Counted from the first letter of the stretch, positions 24,732 to 33,094 are shown. The stretch: DNA of 34,285 nucleotides from Nitrospira sp. CG24B (GCA_002869845.2 NEWS02000004.1:1239392-1273676); one strand, 5' to 3'. Notes: generated from the sequence alone by a model not told the origin. Numbers and translations: made by a program.

Positions 24732-25436
24732 TCACCCACACACCCTCTTCAACACCTCCTGATACGCCTCCTCAATCTTCCCCATATCCTTCCGAAACCG
24801 ATCTTTATCCATCGATTCACCAGTCGTCATGTCCCAAAAACGACACGTGTCAGGAGAAATCTCGTCCGCCAAGATCAGTTTATTGTGAAAGACCCCGAAC
24901 TCGAGCTTGAAATCGACGAGCTGCATCTTCCGCTCGGCGAAGAACGGTTTGAGGACCTTATTGATCGCGTGTCCGAACTCTCGCAATTCGCGCAAGATGC
25001 CTGGCGTCGCCACATTCATCAGCCGCAGATGATCGTCATTGACGAGCGGATCGCCCAGCCCATCGTTCTTATAATAGAATTCAACAACCGCCGGATCGAT
25101 CCGGTTGCCCTCTTTCAATCCGAGCCGTTTGGCCAAACTTCCCGCGACGACGTTCCGAACCACGACTTCGATTGGGACGATCCTGACTTTCTTGGTGAGC
25201 ATTTCCCGGTCATTCGACCGCTCCACAAAGTGTGTCCGGATCCCGTTTTGCTCCAAGAGCTGAAACAGCCGCTCGGAGACCTTGTTGTTGATGACGCCTT
25301 TCTCAAGGATGGTGCCGCGCTTCTGTGCGTTGAAGGCCGTCGCATCGTCTTTGAAATACTGCACGACCTGGTCTGGATTTCCCGTCGAAAAGATCTTCTT
25401 CGCCTTGCCTTCGTAAAGAAGCTCGCCCATCGCCAT
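24732..25436 (-). CDS. purC: SAICAR synthetase
   Basis: PurC joins aspartate to CAIR using ATP (eighth step of purine synthesis). The 234-residue length and the motifs LLYEGKAKKIFST (nucleotide loop), DDATAFNAQKRG, VPIEVVVRNVVAGSLAKRLG and LVDFKLEFG with LADEISPDTCRFWD are those of the bacterial enzyme. Start ATG 25436, with another Met two codons later. It lies 22 bp after cld on the same strand, so purB, cld and purC form one operon. Confidence 0.97.
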   Translation of the reverse strand: MAMGELLYEGKAKKIFSTGNPDQVVQYFKDDATAFNAQKRGTILEKGVINNKVSERLFQLLEQNGIRTHFVERSNDREMLTKKVRIVPIEVVVRNVVAGSLAKRLGLKEGNRIDPAVVEFYYKNDGLGDPLVNDDHLRLMNVATPGILRELREFGHAINKVLKPFFAERKMQLVDFKLEFGVFHNKLILADEISPDTCRFWDMTTGESMDKDRFRKDMGKIEEAYQEVLKRVCG

Positions 25437-25458
25437 GATCGGACCTCTGTAGTTTAAC

Positions 25459-26253
25459 TTACTGCGCTAACAGCTCGACAACTTCGTCCAACGATTTCAT
25501 CGTCCCGAGTATGGTTGGACTCCCGAATCGCCGCGTATAGCGAAACTCTTGCACCTTCTCAAGCGACAACACCAGGCCGTGAAAATCCTCCAGCTTGGAG
25601 GTCTCAAAGTAAGTAATGAAGTCCAGATCGTCCAGCCCACTGGAGTGATAGAGCTTTCGCTTGACCGATTGTAAATACGGTAACGTGGCGGCGGTATGTT
25701 CCTGCATCATCGCGGCTCGTTTCTCCTGATCCAGCCCCCACCACTCGGCTGACTTCCTGACCGGGATCACGATGGCATAGGGATGCTGGCCCGGCTCACT
25801 GACGGCCTTCAGGTCAGCCTTCATTTGCTCGGAAAATCCCGGGACGTAATTCGGTTTTTTGGTAAGCCCGTGCATGACCCCAACCGTCTTGAGGTATCTC
25901 CCGAATTGGCTGCTCTTCAGATCCAGGAGAAACTCCTGCGTCGCGCGTAATTCCGCCGCATGAATCCGGAACAAGAGATCAGCGTGATCGGAAAGCCCTC
26001 GAAGCAGGTACAGATCGATTGCCACATGCTCCCGATGCTGTTCCACCACACCTTTGAGCGAGGTCAGACGGACGATCCGCGTCGCGGGATCTTGCTTCGC
26101 CCACTCTTCATTCAGCGCGAAGAGGGCAAACGTGCCATAGACTCCTGGTTCAGTGAGAAGTTTATCTCGATCCGCCGCAGACTGCGCATCGACTAGCCAC
26201 GGGCCGACCATCACGCACATGAACATCAGTGCCGCTACAAATGAACGCGTCAT
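25459..26253 (-). CDS. cld: Chlorite dismutase, periplasmic (Nitrospira lineage I type)
   Basis: Chlorite dismutase is a heme b enzyme turning chlorite into chloride and O2. ATG 26253 has AGGAGG seven bases upstream and yields 264 residues with a signal peptide (SFVAALMFMCVMVGPWLVDA, cleaved near 24-26). Subtracting 26 from the numbering aligns every key residue I recall from the N. defluvii enzyme: proximal His186, distal Arg199, Lys167, Trp171 and Glu236. The distal Arg argues against an HemQ (coproheme decarboxylase) identity. GLSDHADLLFRIHA and RKLYHSSGLDDLDFITYFET are strongly diagnostic. Its start overlaps the purB stop as ATGA. The frame is open to 26361, but that lies inside purB. Confidence 0.95.
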   Translation of the reverse strand: MTRSFVAALMFMCVMVGPWLVDAQSAADRDKLLTEPGVYGTFALFALNEEWAKQDPATRIVRLTSLKGVVEQHREHVAIDLYLLRGLSDHADLLFRIHAAELRATQEFLLDLKSSQFGRYLKTVGVMHGLTKKPNYVPGFSEQMKADLKAVSEPGQHPYAIVIPVRKSAEWWGLDQEKRAAMMQEHTAATLPYLQSVKRKLYHSSGLDDLDFITYFETSKLEDFHGLVLSLEKVQEFRYTRRFGSPTILGTMKSLDEVVELLAQ

Positions 26254-27590
26254 GATCTCGCCTCCTTCCTCCTGATACCAGGCAAACGATGGTGGTCCCG
26301 CCCGAACACCCGCCGATAGATCTGATCGAGGTGGCGCAGATAGTACTTGGGGTTGAAACAAGCTGCAATCTCACTGTGCTTTAGATGCTGTGAGATAAAC
26401 GGGTCTTTGCCGGCCAATTCTTGCAGTGCGCCTCCGCCTCTCCAGGAGGCCATCGCATTGCGCTGAACCGCTTCGTAGGACTCTTTTCGCTGCGCCCCCT
26501 TCTCGACCAAGGCCAACAGCAGCCGCTGCGAATACACCAGCCCTCCGGTCAATTCGAGGTTTCGCCTCATTCGATCAGGATACACAACCAAATGTTCGAT
26601 GAGATCCGTGACTTTGGCGAGCATATAGTCAATCACAATTGTGCTGTCCGGCATGATCACCCGCTCAACCGATGAATGGCTGATATCCCGCTCATGCCAG
26701 AGCGCCACATTCTCCATCGCCGCCAGACTGTTCGCCCGCACGAGCCGCGCCAAACCACAGAGATTCTCCGAGACAATCGGGTTCCGTTTGTGAGGCATCG
26801 CCGACGATCCCTTCTGGCCTTCTGAAAAATACTCTTCCGCTTCGAGCACTTCCGTGCGCTGAAGGTGGCGAATTTCGGTGGCGATTTTTTCGATGCTTGC
26901 CGCAAGCAACGCAAGCGCTGTGGCATACGACGCGTGGCGATCTCGTTGAACGACCTGATTCGAGACAGGATCGGCCTTCAAACCGAGCTTGGCGCACACA
27001 TATTCTTCAATATCCGGTCCCTGATGGGCGAAGGTCCCCATGGCGCCGGACAGTTTGCCGACCGCAATCTCGATCCGCACCAGCCGTAACCGCTCGTAAT
27101 GGCGGCGGACTTCTTCGTACCACAGGGCGAGCTTCAGCCCAAATGAGATCGGCTCCCCGTGAATGCCATGGGACCGCCCCACCATGACCTGATCCTTGTA
27201 CCGGAACGACTGCCGTTTCAAGACGCCCAGCAACCCTTCCACCCCGTGCAGGATGAGATCCAGCGCCTCGGTCATTTGAACGGCCAGTGAGGTGTCAACA
27301 ATGTCGGAGGACGTGAGTCCCATGTGGAGAAACCGATGTTCCGGTCCTACTGTGTCCATGAGCGATTCGAGAAAAGCGATCACATCATGCTTGGTGACCT
27401 TTTCGATTTCGGCAATTCGGTCGACGTTGATCTTGGCCTTCTTCCGGATTTTCGCCGCCGTTCCGCGTGGCGCCTGTTTGGCATGCTCGAAGGCGGCACA
27501 AGCCTGTAGTTCGACCTCCAGCCAGATCTCATATTTATGTTTCAGATCCCAGATCGCCTTCATCTGGGGACGTGTATACCGTTCAATCAT
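26250..27590 (-). CDS. purB: Adenylosuccinate lyase
   Basis: PurB cleaves SAICAR and adenylosuccinate, releasing fumarate. The 446-residue protein belongs to the fumarase/aspartase superfamily: N-terminal IERYTRPQMKAIWDL, HMGLTSSDIVDTSLAVQM, GRSHGIHGEPISFGLKLA with the catalytic His, and the signature loop GSSAMPHKRNPIVSENL with the catalytic Ser. It starts at ATG 27590, preceded by GAGGA. It is the first gene of the cluster, and its stop overlaps cld. Confidence 0.97.
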   Translation of the reverse strand: MIERYTRPQMKAIWDLKHKYEIWLEVELQACAAFEHAKQAPRGTAAKIRKKAKINVDRIAEIEKVTKHDVIAFLESLMDTVGPEHRFLHMGLTSSDIVDTSLAVQMTEALDLILHGVEGLLGVLKRQSFRYKDQVMVGRSHGIHGEPISFGLKLALWYEEVRRHYERLRLVRIEIAVGKLSGAMGTFAHQGPDIEEYVCAKLGLKADPVSNQVVQRDRHASYATALALLAASIEKIATEIRHLQRTEVLEAEEYFSEGQKGSSAMPHKRNPIVSENLCGLARLVRANSLAAMENVALWHERDISHSSVERVIMPDSTIVIDYMLAKVTDLIEHLVVYPDRMRRNLELTGGLVYSQRLLLALVEKGAQRKESYEAVQRNAMASWRGGGALQELAGKDPFISQHLKHSEIAACFNPKYYLRHLDQIYRRVFGRDHHRLPGIRRKEARS

Positions 27591-27648
27591 TCTTTTCCTC
27601 GTCGCTCGTATCTCGTGAAACGTCGTTCGTTCCTTCGATCCTGAGTTC

Positions 27649-27714
27649 CAGGTTTCATGTTCAAAGTTTCAAGTTGTGCGGAAACCAAAAACCTGAAACA
27701 TGAAATTTGAAACC
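27649..27714. repeat. AT-rich TTTCA-type imperfect inverted repeat
   Basis: Between divergent purB and the TPR gene, short modules repeat in both orientations: GGTTTCATGTT (27651-27661) faces AACATGAAA (27697-27705), and GTTTCAA faces TTGAAAC, with GAAACC twice. AT content is well above that of the flanking genes. Such TTTCA/TGAAA repeats are often scattered intergenic elements; regulatory use for either divergent gene is possible. Confidence 0.45.
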
Positions 27715-27747
27715 GTTGGCCGATACGCTTCACGAACAACGAATTCC

Positions 27748-28512
27748 ATGTCGAACGACGACAAACATCGCGCTCGCATTTTTCTTCATCGCGGCGATCT
27801 GGTCCAGGCTCGCGCTGCCTGGGAAGCGGCAGTCGCCGATGATCGAACTCCCGGTAATCAGCAAGCACTGTCGGATTCTCTTGGGAACCTTGGCAACACC
27901 TGCGCACTCATGAACGAATTTCCACGCGCAGAACAGTGTTATCGGGAAGTACTTCAGATTCAACGGACCGAGCGCAATCTCACCGCCGTTGCCCATACTC
28001 TGGTCAATCTGGGCAACCTGCATATCGCATCCGACCATCCTGAGAAAGCACGTCCTTACTATCTCGAGGCCATGGATTTTCTGCGCCAGTTACAAGACAA
28101 CCGAGGACTCGGCATTCTCTACAACAATCTGGCGTTACAAGAAGCTCGTGACGGTCAGTGGGATCAAGCCGTGGCCTCATTTAAGCAGGCGCTTGAGCAT
28201 CATCGAACGGTCGGCAACGAAGAAGGGCTCGCGGTTACCTATAGCCAACTCGGCAAGTGCTATCTTGATCAGGGAGATCACACTAGAGCCGAACGCTGCT
28301 TGAACAACGCCTCGGAACACTACATCAAACTCGGGAACGAACTGGCTGAGGCCGCCGTTCTCCGCCTGCTCACGAAGGTCTACGAGACGCGCCAGGACCA
28401 TACCGCTGCTCGACGATGCCTTGAGCGCGTAGTGTCACTCGACCGACGCTATGGCTTGCCGGAGCTCCACACCGACTCCGCCCATCTCTCCATGCTGAGC
28501 CAATCTGGATAG
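27748..28512 (+). CDS. TPR-repeat protein, paralogue of the one at 16595-17419
   Basis: ATG 27748 (254 residues) is chosen over 27700, which lies in the intergenic repeat. About six TPR units follow, for example LGNLGNTCALMNEFPRAEQC, VNLGNLHIASDHPEKARPYY, NNLALQEARDGQWDQAVASF and SQLGKCYLDQGDHTRAERCL. The C-terminal DRRYGLPELHTDSAHL matches DRKYHLPKLEENTQRL of the other TPR protein. It is a cytoplasmic scaffold of the same LGN-like subtype. It is divergent from purB. Partner unknown. Confidence 0.85.
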   Translation: MSNDDKHRARIFLHRGDLVQARAAWEAAVADDRTPGNQQALSDSLGNLGNTCALMNEFPRAEQCYREVLQIQRTERNLTAVAHTLVNLGNLHIASDHPEKARPYYLEAMDFLRQLQDNRGLGILYNNLALQEARDGQWDQAVASFKQALEHHRTVGNEEGLAVTYSQLGKCYLDQGDHTRAERCLNNASEHYIKLGNELAEAAVLRLLTKVYETRQDHTAARRCLERVVSLDRRYGLPELHTDSAHLSMLSQSG

Positions 28513-28713
28513 CTCCCTTTGAATTTCTGCCTCATCACTCGCTCATCAATTACATTCCGCCATCGAACATCCTTTCAGCTCCCAGCAAAGAGCGAACCCC
28601 GCGCAGTTCCAGACAGAATTTAATCCTCTGCTACCTTTGAGGCAGTACGCCTGAACACCTGTTGATCAAGTTCCATCTCGCATAAGCCGACAAGATATTG
28701 ACTTGGAGATCGT

Positions 28714-29316
28714 ATGGCTTCGCTCGTTCGACGGTTCACAGCCCTGGTATTCGGAACAATGATGACGGCGTCCTTCGTCCACGCTGGAGAGGTCTCCCCC
28801 ACGATCACGGTCGGTACGCAGGAAGTCGGGCTCACCGCTGGCTACATGCTCTCGCATCGCCTCACCTACCTGCACAAAACTCAGCAACACGGACCGGCGC
28901 TGATGCCATCCTGGATGATCACCCTGACCGATCCCGTGGGTGACGGCTGGTACCGCGGGCAAGTCTCGCTCGGCGCGGAGATGGTCTACCTGGAGTTCCG
29001 AGAACCGTTACTGACGCACGGCATCGGGTTCACGCCGAGGATCAAGTACACTTTCGTCGCCTTGGGCCGGCTGAGGCCCTATGCCGAATTCACAGGCGGA
29101 CCATTCTGGACCGATCTTGGGGGTCGGGTTCGAGAACAAGCCAACGAATTCAATTTTATCTTGTCGGGTGGCGTGGGTGTGTCATGGTTCATCACGCCGC
29201 AGGCCGCCATCAATGTCGGTTACCGCTTCCATCACATTTCTAATGCCGGGACAGCCTTTCCGAATCTTGGTCTGAACGCGAGCCTCCCCTTTGCGGGGTT
29301 TTCATTCTTTTTCTGA
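28714..29316 (+). CDS. PagL-type lipid A deacylase (acyloxyacyl hydrolase family)
   Basis: This 200-residue outer-membrane protein has a signal peptide (ALVFGTMMTASFVHA) and GGAG-type ribosome site before ATG 28714. Alternating hydrophobic strands suggest an eight-stranded barrel ending in Phe (GFSFFF), as outer-membrane proteins do. The PagL catalytic motif is visible as FHHISNAG with His174 and Ser176, followed by FPNLGLN. The enzyme would remove the 3-O-linked acyl chain from lipid A at the cell surface. The downstream lipoprotein gene begins 13 bp later and probably shares its transcript. Confidence 0.85.
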   Translation: MASLVRRFTALVFGTMMTASFVHAGEVSPTITVGTQEVGLTAGYMLSHRLTYLHKTQQHGPALMPSWMITLTDPVGDGWYRGQVSLGAEMVYLEFREPLLTHGIGFTPRIKYTFVALGRLRPYAEFTGGPFWTDLGGRVREQANEFNFILSGGVGVSWFITPQAAINVGYRFHHISNAGTAFPNLGLNASLPFAGFSFFF

Positions 29317-29329
29317 GGAGACGGCGATC

Positions 29330-30073
29330 ATGACGATGACTATGTTCCGATGGTCGGTCCTGAGTCTTGCTGGGTTCGTGCTGTGCAGCATAACGGGATG
29401 CACCAGATGGATCGACGTCAAACCACCCTCTGTCGATCCTAAGGAGATCATGACGCACTCGCTCCCCAATGATGAACGGGTCCCGCTCGTGACCAACTCG
29501 TTTCACCTCACAAGAAACGGGTCGTCGCAATATCCCTCTGCCGACCTTGAGCGGCGGATCTTAAGCAGCGTCCAGGAAACCAGTCTGTTTTCGACATTGA
29601 CGCCGCTGGGAGAAAAGTCCGATTCACTGGGAGACAAGGCCATCTCGGCGCGCATCACCGTCGACGAAACCATTGAGCCTCATTCCTGGCTCGCGGCGTT
29701 CAAAGGTATCGTCATCGGAGCGTCCATGTTTCTCCTCTCGCCCTTCATTGACCTTGAATATGAGTATGCCGCAACGGTCGCCCTGGAGCTTGAACGGTGG
29801 GACGGCCACGTCACACGCTATGAGGGCCGCTCATCCGGGACGGTCTATTACAAACTGTTCGGTGCCACACCGGTCATGATCGACGAGCTCAAGGGACATG
29901 TGACGGAAGCGTGCCTCACGGACCTGACTCAACAGCTCGTTCGAGACACCAATCTCTATATGACGAGCAGCGCCCCGCTCCCGGACGCTGGCATTCGCAC
30001 GGTGACTGTGAAAGCCAAAAGACCCGCAACCACACACCCCACCCGTGCTCTTGTTCCGGTCACGACGCCGTAG
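29330..30073 (+). CDS. Lipoprotein of unknown function downstream of the deacylase
   Basis: ATG 29330 follows a GAGGAG box; in-frame ATGs at 29336 and 29342 are alternatives. Residues 1-24 form a lipoprotein signal with lipobox SITGC (Cys24). The rest contains alternating strands with a GIVIGASMFLLSPFIDLEY segment near residue 130, which could be a membrane-associated hairpin, followed by beta-rich YAATVALELERWDGHVTRY and the C-terminal Pro/Thr tail. No family recognised. The context suggests an envelope role linked to lipid A or outer-membrane remodelling. Confidence 0.72.
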   Translation: MTMTMFRWSVLSLAGFVLCSITGCTRWIDVKPPSVDPKEIMTHSLPNDERVPLVTNSFHLTRNGSSQYPSADLERRILSSVQETSLFSTLTPLGEKSDSLGDKAISARITVDETIEPHSWLAAFKGIVIGASMFLLSPFIDLEYEYAATVALELERWDGHVTRYEGRSSGTVYYKLFGATPVMIDELKGHVTEACLTDLTQQLVRDTNLYMTSSAPLPDAGIRTVTVKAKRPATTHPTRALVPVTTP

Positions 30074-30110
30074 CAAGACTGGGGTGTTCCCTCCAACCAA
30101 CGTTCTCATC

Positions 30111-30140
30111 TGGCCGATCCTGCCGTTCTGGTGGTATAGT
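30111..30140 (+). promoter_or_regulatory. Possible promoter for the small TPR gene
   Basis: A good -10 hexamer TATAGT (30135-30140) lies 18 bp after a poor -35 (TGGCCG, 30111-30116). It would give a leader of about 20 bases before ATG 30168. Confidence 0.3.
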
Positions 30141-30167
30141 ACCGCTCGATCACTGGAACTATGATCC

Positions 30168-30482
30168 ATGGACATTGATGCGTTCCGTCAGATGGTCGCC
30201 AAGAATCCCAAGGGTTTTCTGGGCCGTTACGGACTCGGCAATAAGATTCTTCAGGAAAACGGCAGCCTCGAAGAAGCGGTCGAGCATCTGACGGTCGCCA
30301 CGCAATTGGACCCAACCCATGTGGCCTCCCATCTGGCGTTAGGCCGTGCGCTGATTCGACTGGGCAGAAACGCCGAGGCCAAGCCTGTTCTGAATGCAGG
30401 CATCGAAGCGGTACGTTCTGGACGATCCAACGGCGGCAAGGACCTTGTGCCAGAGATGCAGGAGTTGCTACGCTCGCTATAG
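30168..30482 (+). CDS. Small TPR protein
   Basis: This 104-residue protein contains about two TPR units (LGNKILQENGSLEEAVEHLT, ALGRALIRLGRNAEAKPVLN) preceded by a helix with the FRQMVAKNPKGFLGRY pattern. It has no signal peptide. The next gene starts 41 bp later. It is a cytoplasmic adaptor, partner unknown. Confidence 0.75.
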   Translation: MDIDAFRQMVAKNPKGFLGRYGLGNKILQENGSLEEAVEHLTVATQLDPTHVASHLALGRALIRLGRNAEAKPVLNAGIEAVRSGRSNGGKDLVPEMQELLRSL

Positions 30483-30523
30483 ATGAATGCGCCTCTACCC
30501 TTATAGATAGAAGGAGTCTCTCC

Positions 30524-30724
30524 GTGAACCTCGACAATGCCAGAAAGCGAATTGAATCAGCCGTCACGCAATATGGTCAACATGCCGCCCCCGCCATTGA
30601 CCTCGTCATGGCAGAAGTCCGCTCCGATATGGGAGCGAGCGCATTCAATGAATTGGTTGACGAGTTCGATCTTGAGTTGACGTACAACATCGCTCCGATG
30701 GAATCGGATCATTCAACAAGTTGA
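30524..30724 (+). CDS. 66-residue acidic protein, unknown; weak RiPP-precursor candidate
   Basis: A GTG start is preceded by AAGGAG with seven-base spacing, so expression is credible. The sequence is helical (LDNARKRIESAVTQYG, PAIDLVMAEVRSDM) then acidic (FNELVDEFDLELTYNI), ending in PMESDHSTS. It has no Cys, no Gly-Gly processing site and no repeats, which are common in radical-SAM substrates, though the PMESDHSTS tail is short and could be a core. It has the right size and sits just upstream of the modification genes, but the promoter at 30721 argues for separate transcription. It may simply be a conserved small cytoplasmic protein. Confidence 0.65.
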   Translation: MNLDNARKRIESAVTQYGQHAAPAIDLVMAEVRSDMGASAFNELVDEFDLELTYNIAPMESDHSTS

Positions 30725-30748
30725 GATAGATTCCTTCTGCTCTATCAT
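30721..30748 (+). promoter_or_regulatory. Sigma70-like promoter for the modification cluster
   Basis: TTGAGA (30721-30726) and TATCAT (30743-30748) are 16 bp apart, one of the best matches to consensus in the window. The -35 box overlaps the stop codon of the 66-residue gene. The expected leader before ATG 30778 is about 23 bases. Confidence 0.5.
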
Positions 30749-30777
30749 TCACTCATGATTCTCACACGCTCCTGCCT

Positions 30778-31875
30778 ATGCCGCTAATCTGGGCTGCCAT
30801 CTCAGGGCATGGATTTGGGCACGCCGCGCAAGTCCTGCCGGTGCTCAACGCATTGAGCCGCCTCATTCCCGACCTTCGCGTCCTCCTCCGAACAACCGTG
30901 CCTCCCGCTTTCTTCACAGAGCGACTCCTTCCTCCATGGGACATAAGCCCCGTTCAGCAGGATGTCGGTGGCATTCAGAATGGCCCGCTAAGGATCGATG
31001 TAGACGCGACCTGGCGCGAGCACAACCGGTTTCACAGTTCTTGGCAGGAGCGGCTTCAGACGGAGATCAACGAGATGAAAATTTCCGCCCCGAATGTCGT
31101 CCTGGCCGATACTCCTTATTTGGCCTTGGCGGCCGGAAAGGCGGCTGCAATTCCTACCATCGCGCTCGTCAGTTTGACCTGGGACCTTGTTCTCTCCGAG
31201 TATACGGCTCCTCCATCGATCGATCGCCAAGCAATCCTGGAGTTCATTCGACAGGCCTATGCTCAAGCCGACCTCGCGCTACGAATTGCCCCGGCTCCAA
31301 AAATGGAGAGCTTCCAACGTGTCGTCGATATCGGACCGATCGCCGAGCCTGCACCTTCGGCTCGTAAACAGTTAACCGAGTGCCTCGGGTTGGCCCCGGG
31401 AGAACATACCGTGCTCGTCGGGTTCGGCGGCATTCCTCTGGATTCGCTCCCGTTCGACCAACTGGAATCACTCACCGGCTATCGTTTCCTCTTCGATGGC
31501 TCGATTCCGCCACACAGTAAGCGATTTGTCTCCACTGCATCCTTGCCGTTTTCATTCAAAACGCTGATGGCATCAGTCGATGTCATCATAACGAAACCGG
31601 GATACGGAACCTTGGTCGAAGCGGTCGCATTACACACGCCTATGGTGTATGTACGCCGGTACAACTTCGTCGACGAACAGCCGTTGGTGGAATATCTGCA
31701 TCGGTATGGACGAGGCGTTGAGCTTTCCATGGATGACTTCATGACAGGCCAGTGGGACCAGGCACTGAGGGAGGTCTGTGAAATGCCTCCTCCTCAGACC
31801 CTCCCTCCCCCACCCACCGGAGCAACAGAGGCGGCGGCCCTTCTTGCTCCTTACCTTGGTCATCATCGAGAATAA
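30778..31875 (+). CDS. GT-B glycosyltransferase-like protein (MurG / arabinokinase N-domain-like)
   Basis: The 365-residue protein opens with WAAISGHGFGHAAQVLPVLN (5-24); the GHGxGH loop is typical of the N-terminal domain of GT-B enzymes such as MurG and of the glycosyltransferase-like domain of L-arabinokinase. The second domain starts near GEHTVLVGFGGIP and has DVIITKPGYGTLVEAVA (about 267-283), the donor-binding loop. The middle carries LADTPYLALAAGKAAAIPTI. The donor and acceptor are unknown. No clear ribosome site precedes ATG 30778. It lies 3 bp before the methyltransferase gene and is the first gene after the promoter. Confidence 0.75.
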   Translation: MPLIWAAISGHGFGHAAQVLPVLNALSRLIPDLRVLLRTTVPPAFFTERLLPPWDISPVQQDVGGIQNGPLRIDVDATWREHNRFHSSWQERLQTEINEMKISAPNVVLADTPYLALAAGKAAAIPTIALVSLTWDLVLSEYTAPPSIDRQAILEFIRQAYAQADLALRIAPAPKMESFQRVVDIGPIAEPAPSARKQLTECLGLAPGEHTVLVGFGGIPLDSLPFDQLESLTGYRFLFDGSIPPHSKRFVSTASLPFSFKTLMASVDVIITKPGYGTLVEAVALHTPMVYVRRYNFVDEQPLVEYLHRYGRGVELSMDDFMTGQWDQALREVCEMPPPQTLPPPPTGATEAAALLAPYLGHHRE

Positions 31876-31878
31876 GAT

Positions 31879-32706
31879 GTGCACATCCTAATTCTCTGTA
31901 TCAGAATCTTTGACGGCATCAGCACCCGCATCATTACCTTTCTGTTCCGTATCCAACAGCTGCTGACCGGTGTGCTCCCGGCCGTTGCATCCCCCGACGA
32001 GCTCACTCGTTATCTTCAGGCCCACTATGGGCACACCTATCGCAATGCGCCGGCTCAATACCCTGAGTACTCCCCTATCTGGGCACTCGAACCATGGGAA
32101 GAAGACGTATTGACGCATCATATGAGCAGCCCTGGAACGGTCTTAGTTCTAGGAACCGGTGTGGGGCGTGAATCCATTGGAATCGCGCAACATGGCTATC
32201 GTGTGGTGGGCCTCGAACTGCATTTCGATGCATTGCACTGGGCCATCCAGCGGGCGACTGCACGGGGCGCATCCGTCTGGTTTCTCCAGGCCAGTTTCCT
32301 GGCTATTCCTCTGACACCCGCCAGTGTCGACTACATCTTGCTCCCAAGCGTCATGTACAGCGCGATCCCTGGGAAACTTCAACGACAGACCTGGCTGCGA
32401 AGCCTACGTACCTCCCTCAAGCCACAGGGACGGGCTATTCTGAACTTCATGGTTGATCGGGAGCCTGAATCGACGACCCAACGATTGACTCGCGCGCTGG
32501 CCAGACACATCATAAAGCTGCCTGGAGCCAACAAGAGTTACCAGCCTGGCGATACCTGCCATCAAAGTCACTTCCTCCATATCTTCACAATAGAAGAGGA
32601 GTTACGTTCGGAGGTGAGCGAGACCGGCGCAACCATTCATGCGCTCAACTGGGCCAGTGGTTATGTCGTGCTCAGTTGGCCCACGTCCATCGATCCTGGA
32701 TCCTGA
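31879..32706 (+). CDS. Class I SAM-dependent methyltransferase
   Basis: This 275-residue frame begins with GTG at 31879. The first 36 residues contain a hydrophobic helix (IITFLFRIQQLLTGVLPAV). The Rossmann core carries motif I VLVLGTGVGRESIGIA (88-103), GLELHFDALHW as motif II, ASFLAIPLTPASVDYILLPS as the post II segment, and LKPQGRAILNF. The substrate is unknown. The short spacing to the preceding gene and the direction of the following ones suggest one operon. The C-terminal end is beta-rich and lacks a recognisable extra domain. Confidence 0.82.
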   Translation: MHILILCIRIFDGISTRIITFLFRIQQLLTGVLPAVASPDELTRYLQAHYGHTYRNAPAQYPEYSPIWALEPWEEDVLTHHMSSPGTVLVLGTGVGRESIGIAQHGYRVVGLELHFDALHWAIQRATARGASVWFLQASFLAIPLTPASVDYILLPSVMYSAIPGKLQRQTWLRSLRTSLKPQGRAILNFMVDREPESTTQRLTRALARHIIKLPGANKSYQPGDTCHQSHFLHIFTIEEELRSEVSETGATIHALNWASGYVVLSWPTSIDPGS

Positions 32707-32782
32707 TCCCGCTGCGCGGTGCGATCACGAGCGCGAAGAAAACCCCTGGAAGGCACGCAATATATTTGGTATCCTCCGGGCG

Positions 32783-33094
32783 ATGTCTTCTTCCCCCGTC
32801 TACGCGAAGCACCCAGATTTCGTGCAGCGAGAGGTCGCAGGCGAATGTATTCTGGTTCCGATTCGTCGCAACCTGGCCGAGGCCAACAGCATCTACGTCC
32901 TGAACGAGACCGGTGCCGTCTTTTGGAATTCCATCGATGGAATACGCTCAGCGCTATCCATTGAGCATGAAATCGGTAGCATCTACGACGTCGCCGAAGA
33001 ACAGCTGCATCACGACTTCGAGACCTTATTGGCAGATCTGCTCATGATCGGGGCTATTCAGGAGGCGCCCACCCACGATGGTTCAGCGACGTAA
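32783..33094 (+). CDS. PqqD-family protein (peptide chaperone / RRE)
   Basis: I chose ATG 32783 (103 residues) because it aligns with the PqqD fold start; the frame is open from 32639 but overlaps the methyltransferase. The signature is clear: a three-stranded N-part (DFVQREVAGECILVPIRR), SIYVLNETGAVFWNSIDGIR, then ALSIEHEIGSIYD and a winged-helix C-part with the conserved Asp/Phe pattern HHDFETLLADLLMIGAI. PqqD-like domains bind a peptide leader and deliver it to a radical SAM enzyme. The stop overlaps the radical SAM gene by 17 bp, indicating translational coupling. Confidence 0.88.
   Translation: MSSSPVYAKHPDFVQREVAGECILVPIRRNLAEANSIYVLNETGAVFWNSIDGIRSALSIEHEIGSIYDVAEEQLHHDFETLLADLLMIGAIQEAPTHDGSAT

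Noticed and set aside
24606..25457. Plus-strand frame of 283 codons antisense to purC
   Set aside because: It covers the purC gene, whose product is fully conserved; the antisense frame is a by-product of codon bias.
25459..26253. Assignment as HemQ (coproheme decarboxylase) instead of chlorite dismutase
   Set aside because: The distal Arg and all other active-site residues of the Nitrospira chlorite dismutase are present and it has a signal peptide, whereas HemQ is cytoplasmic and lacks that Arg.
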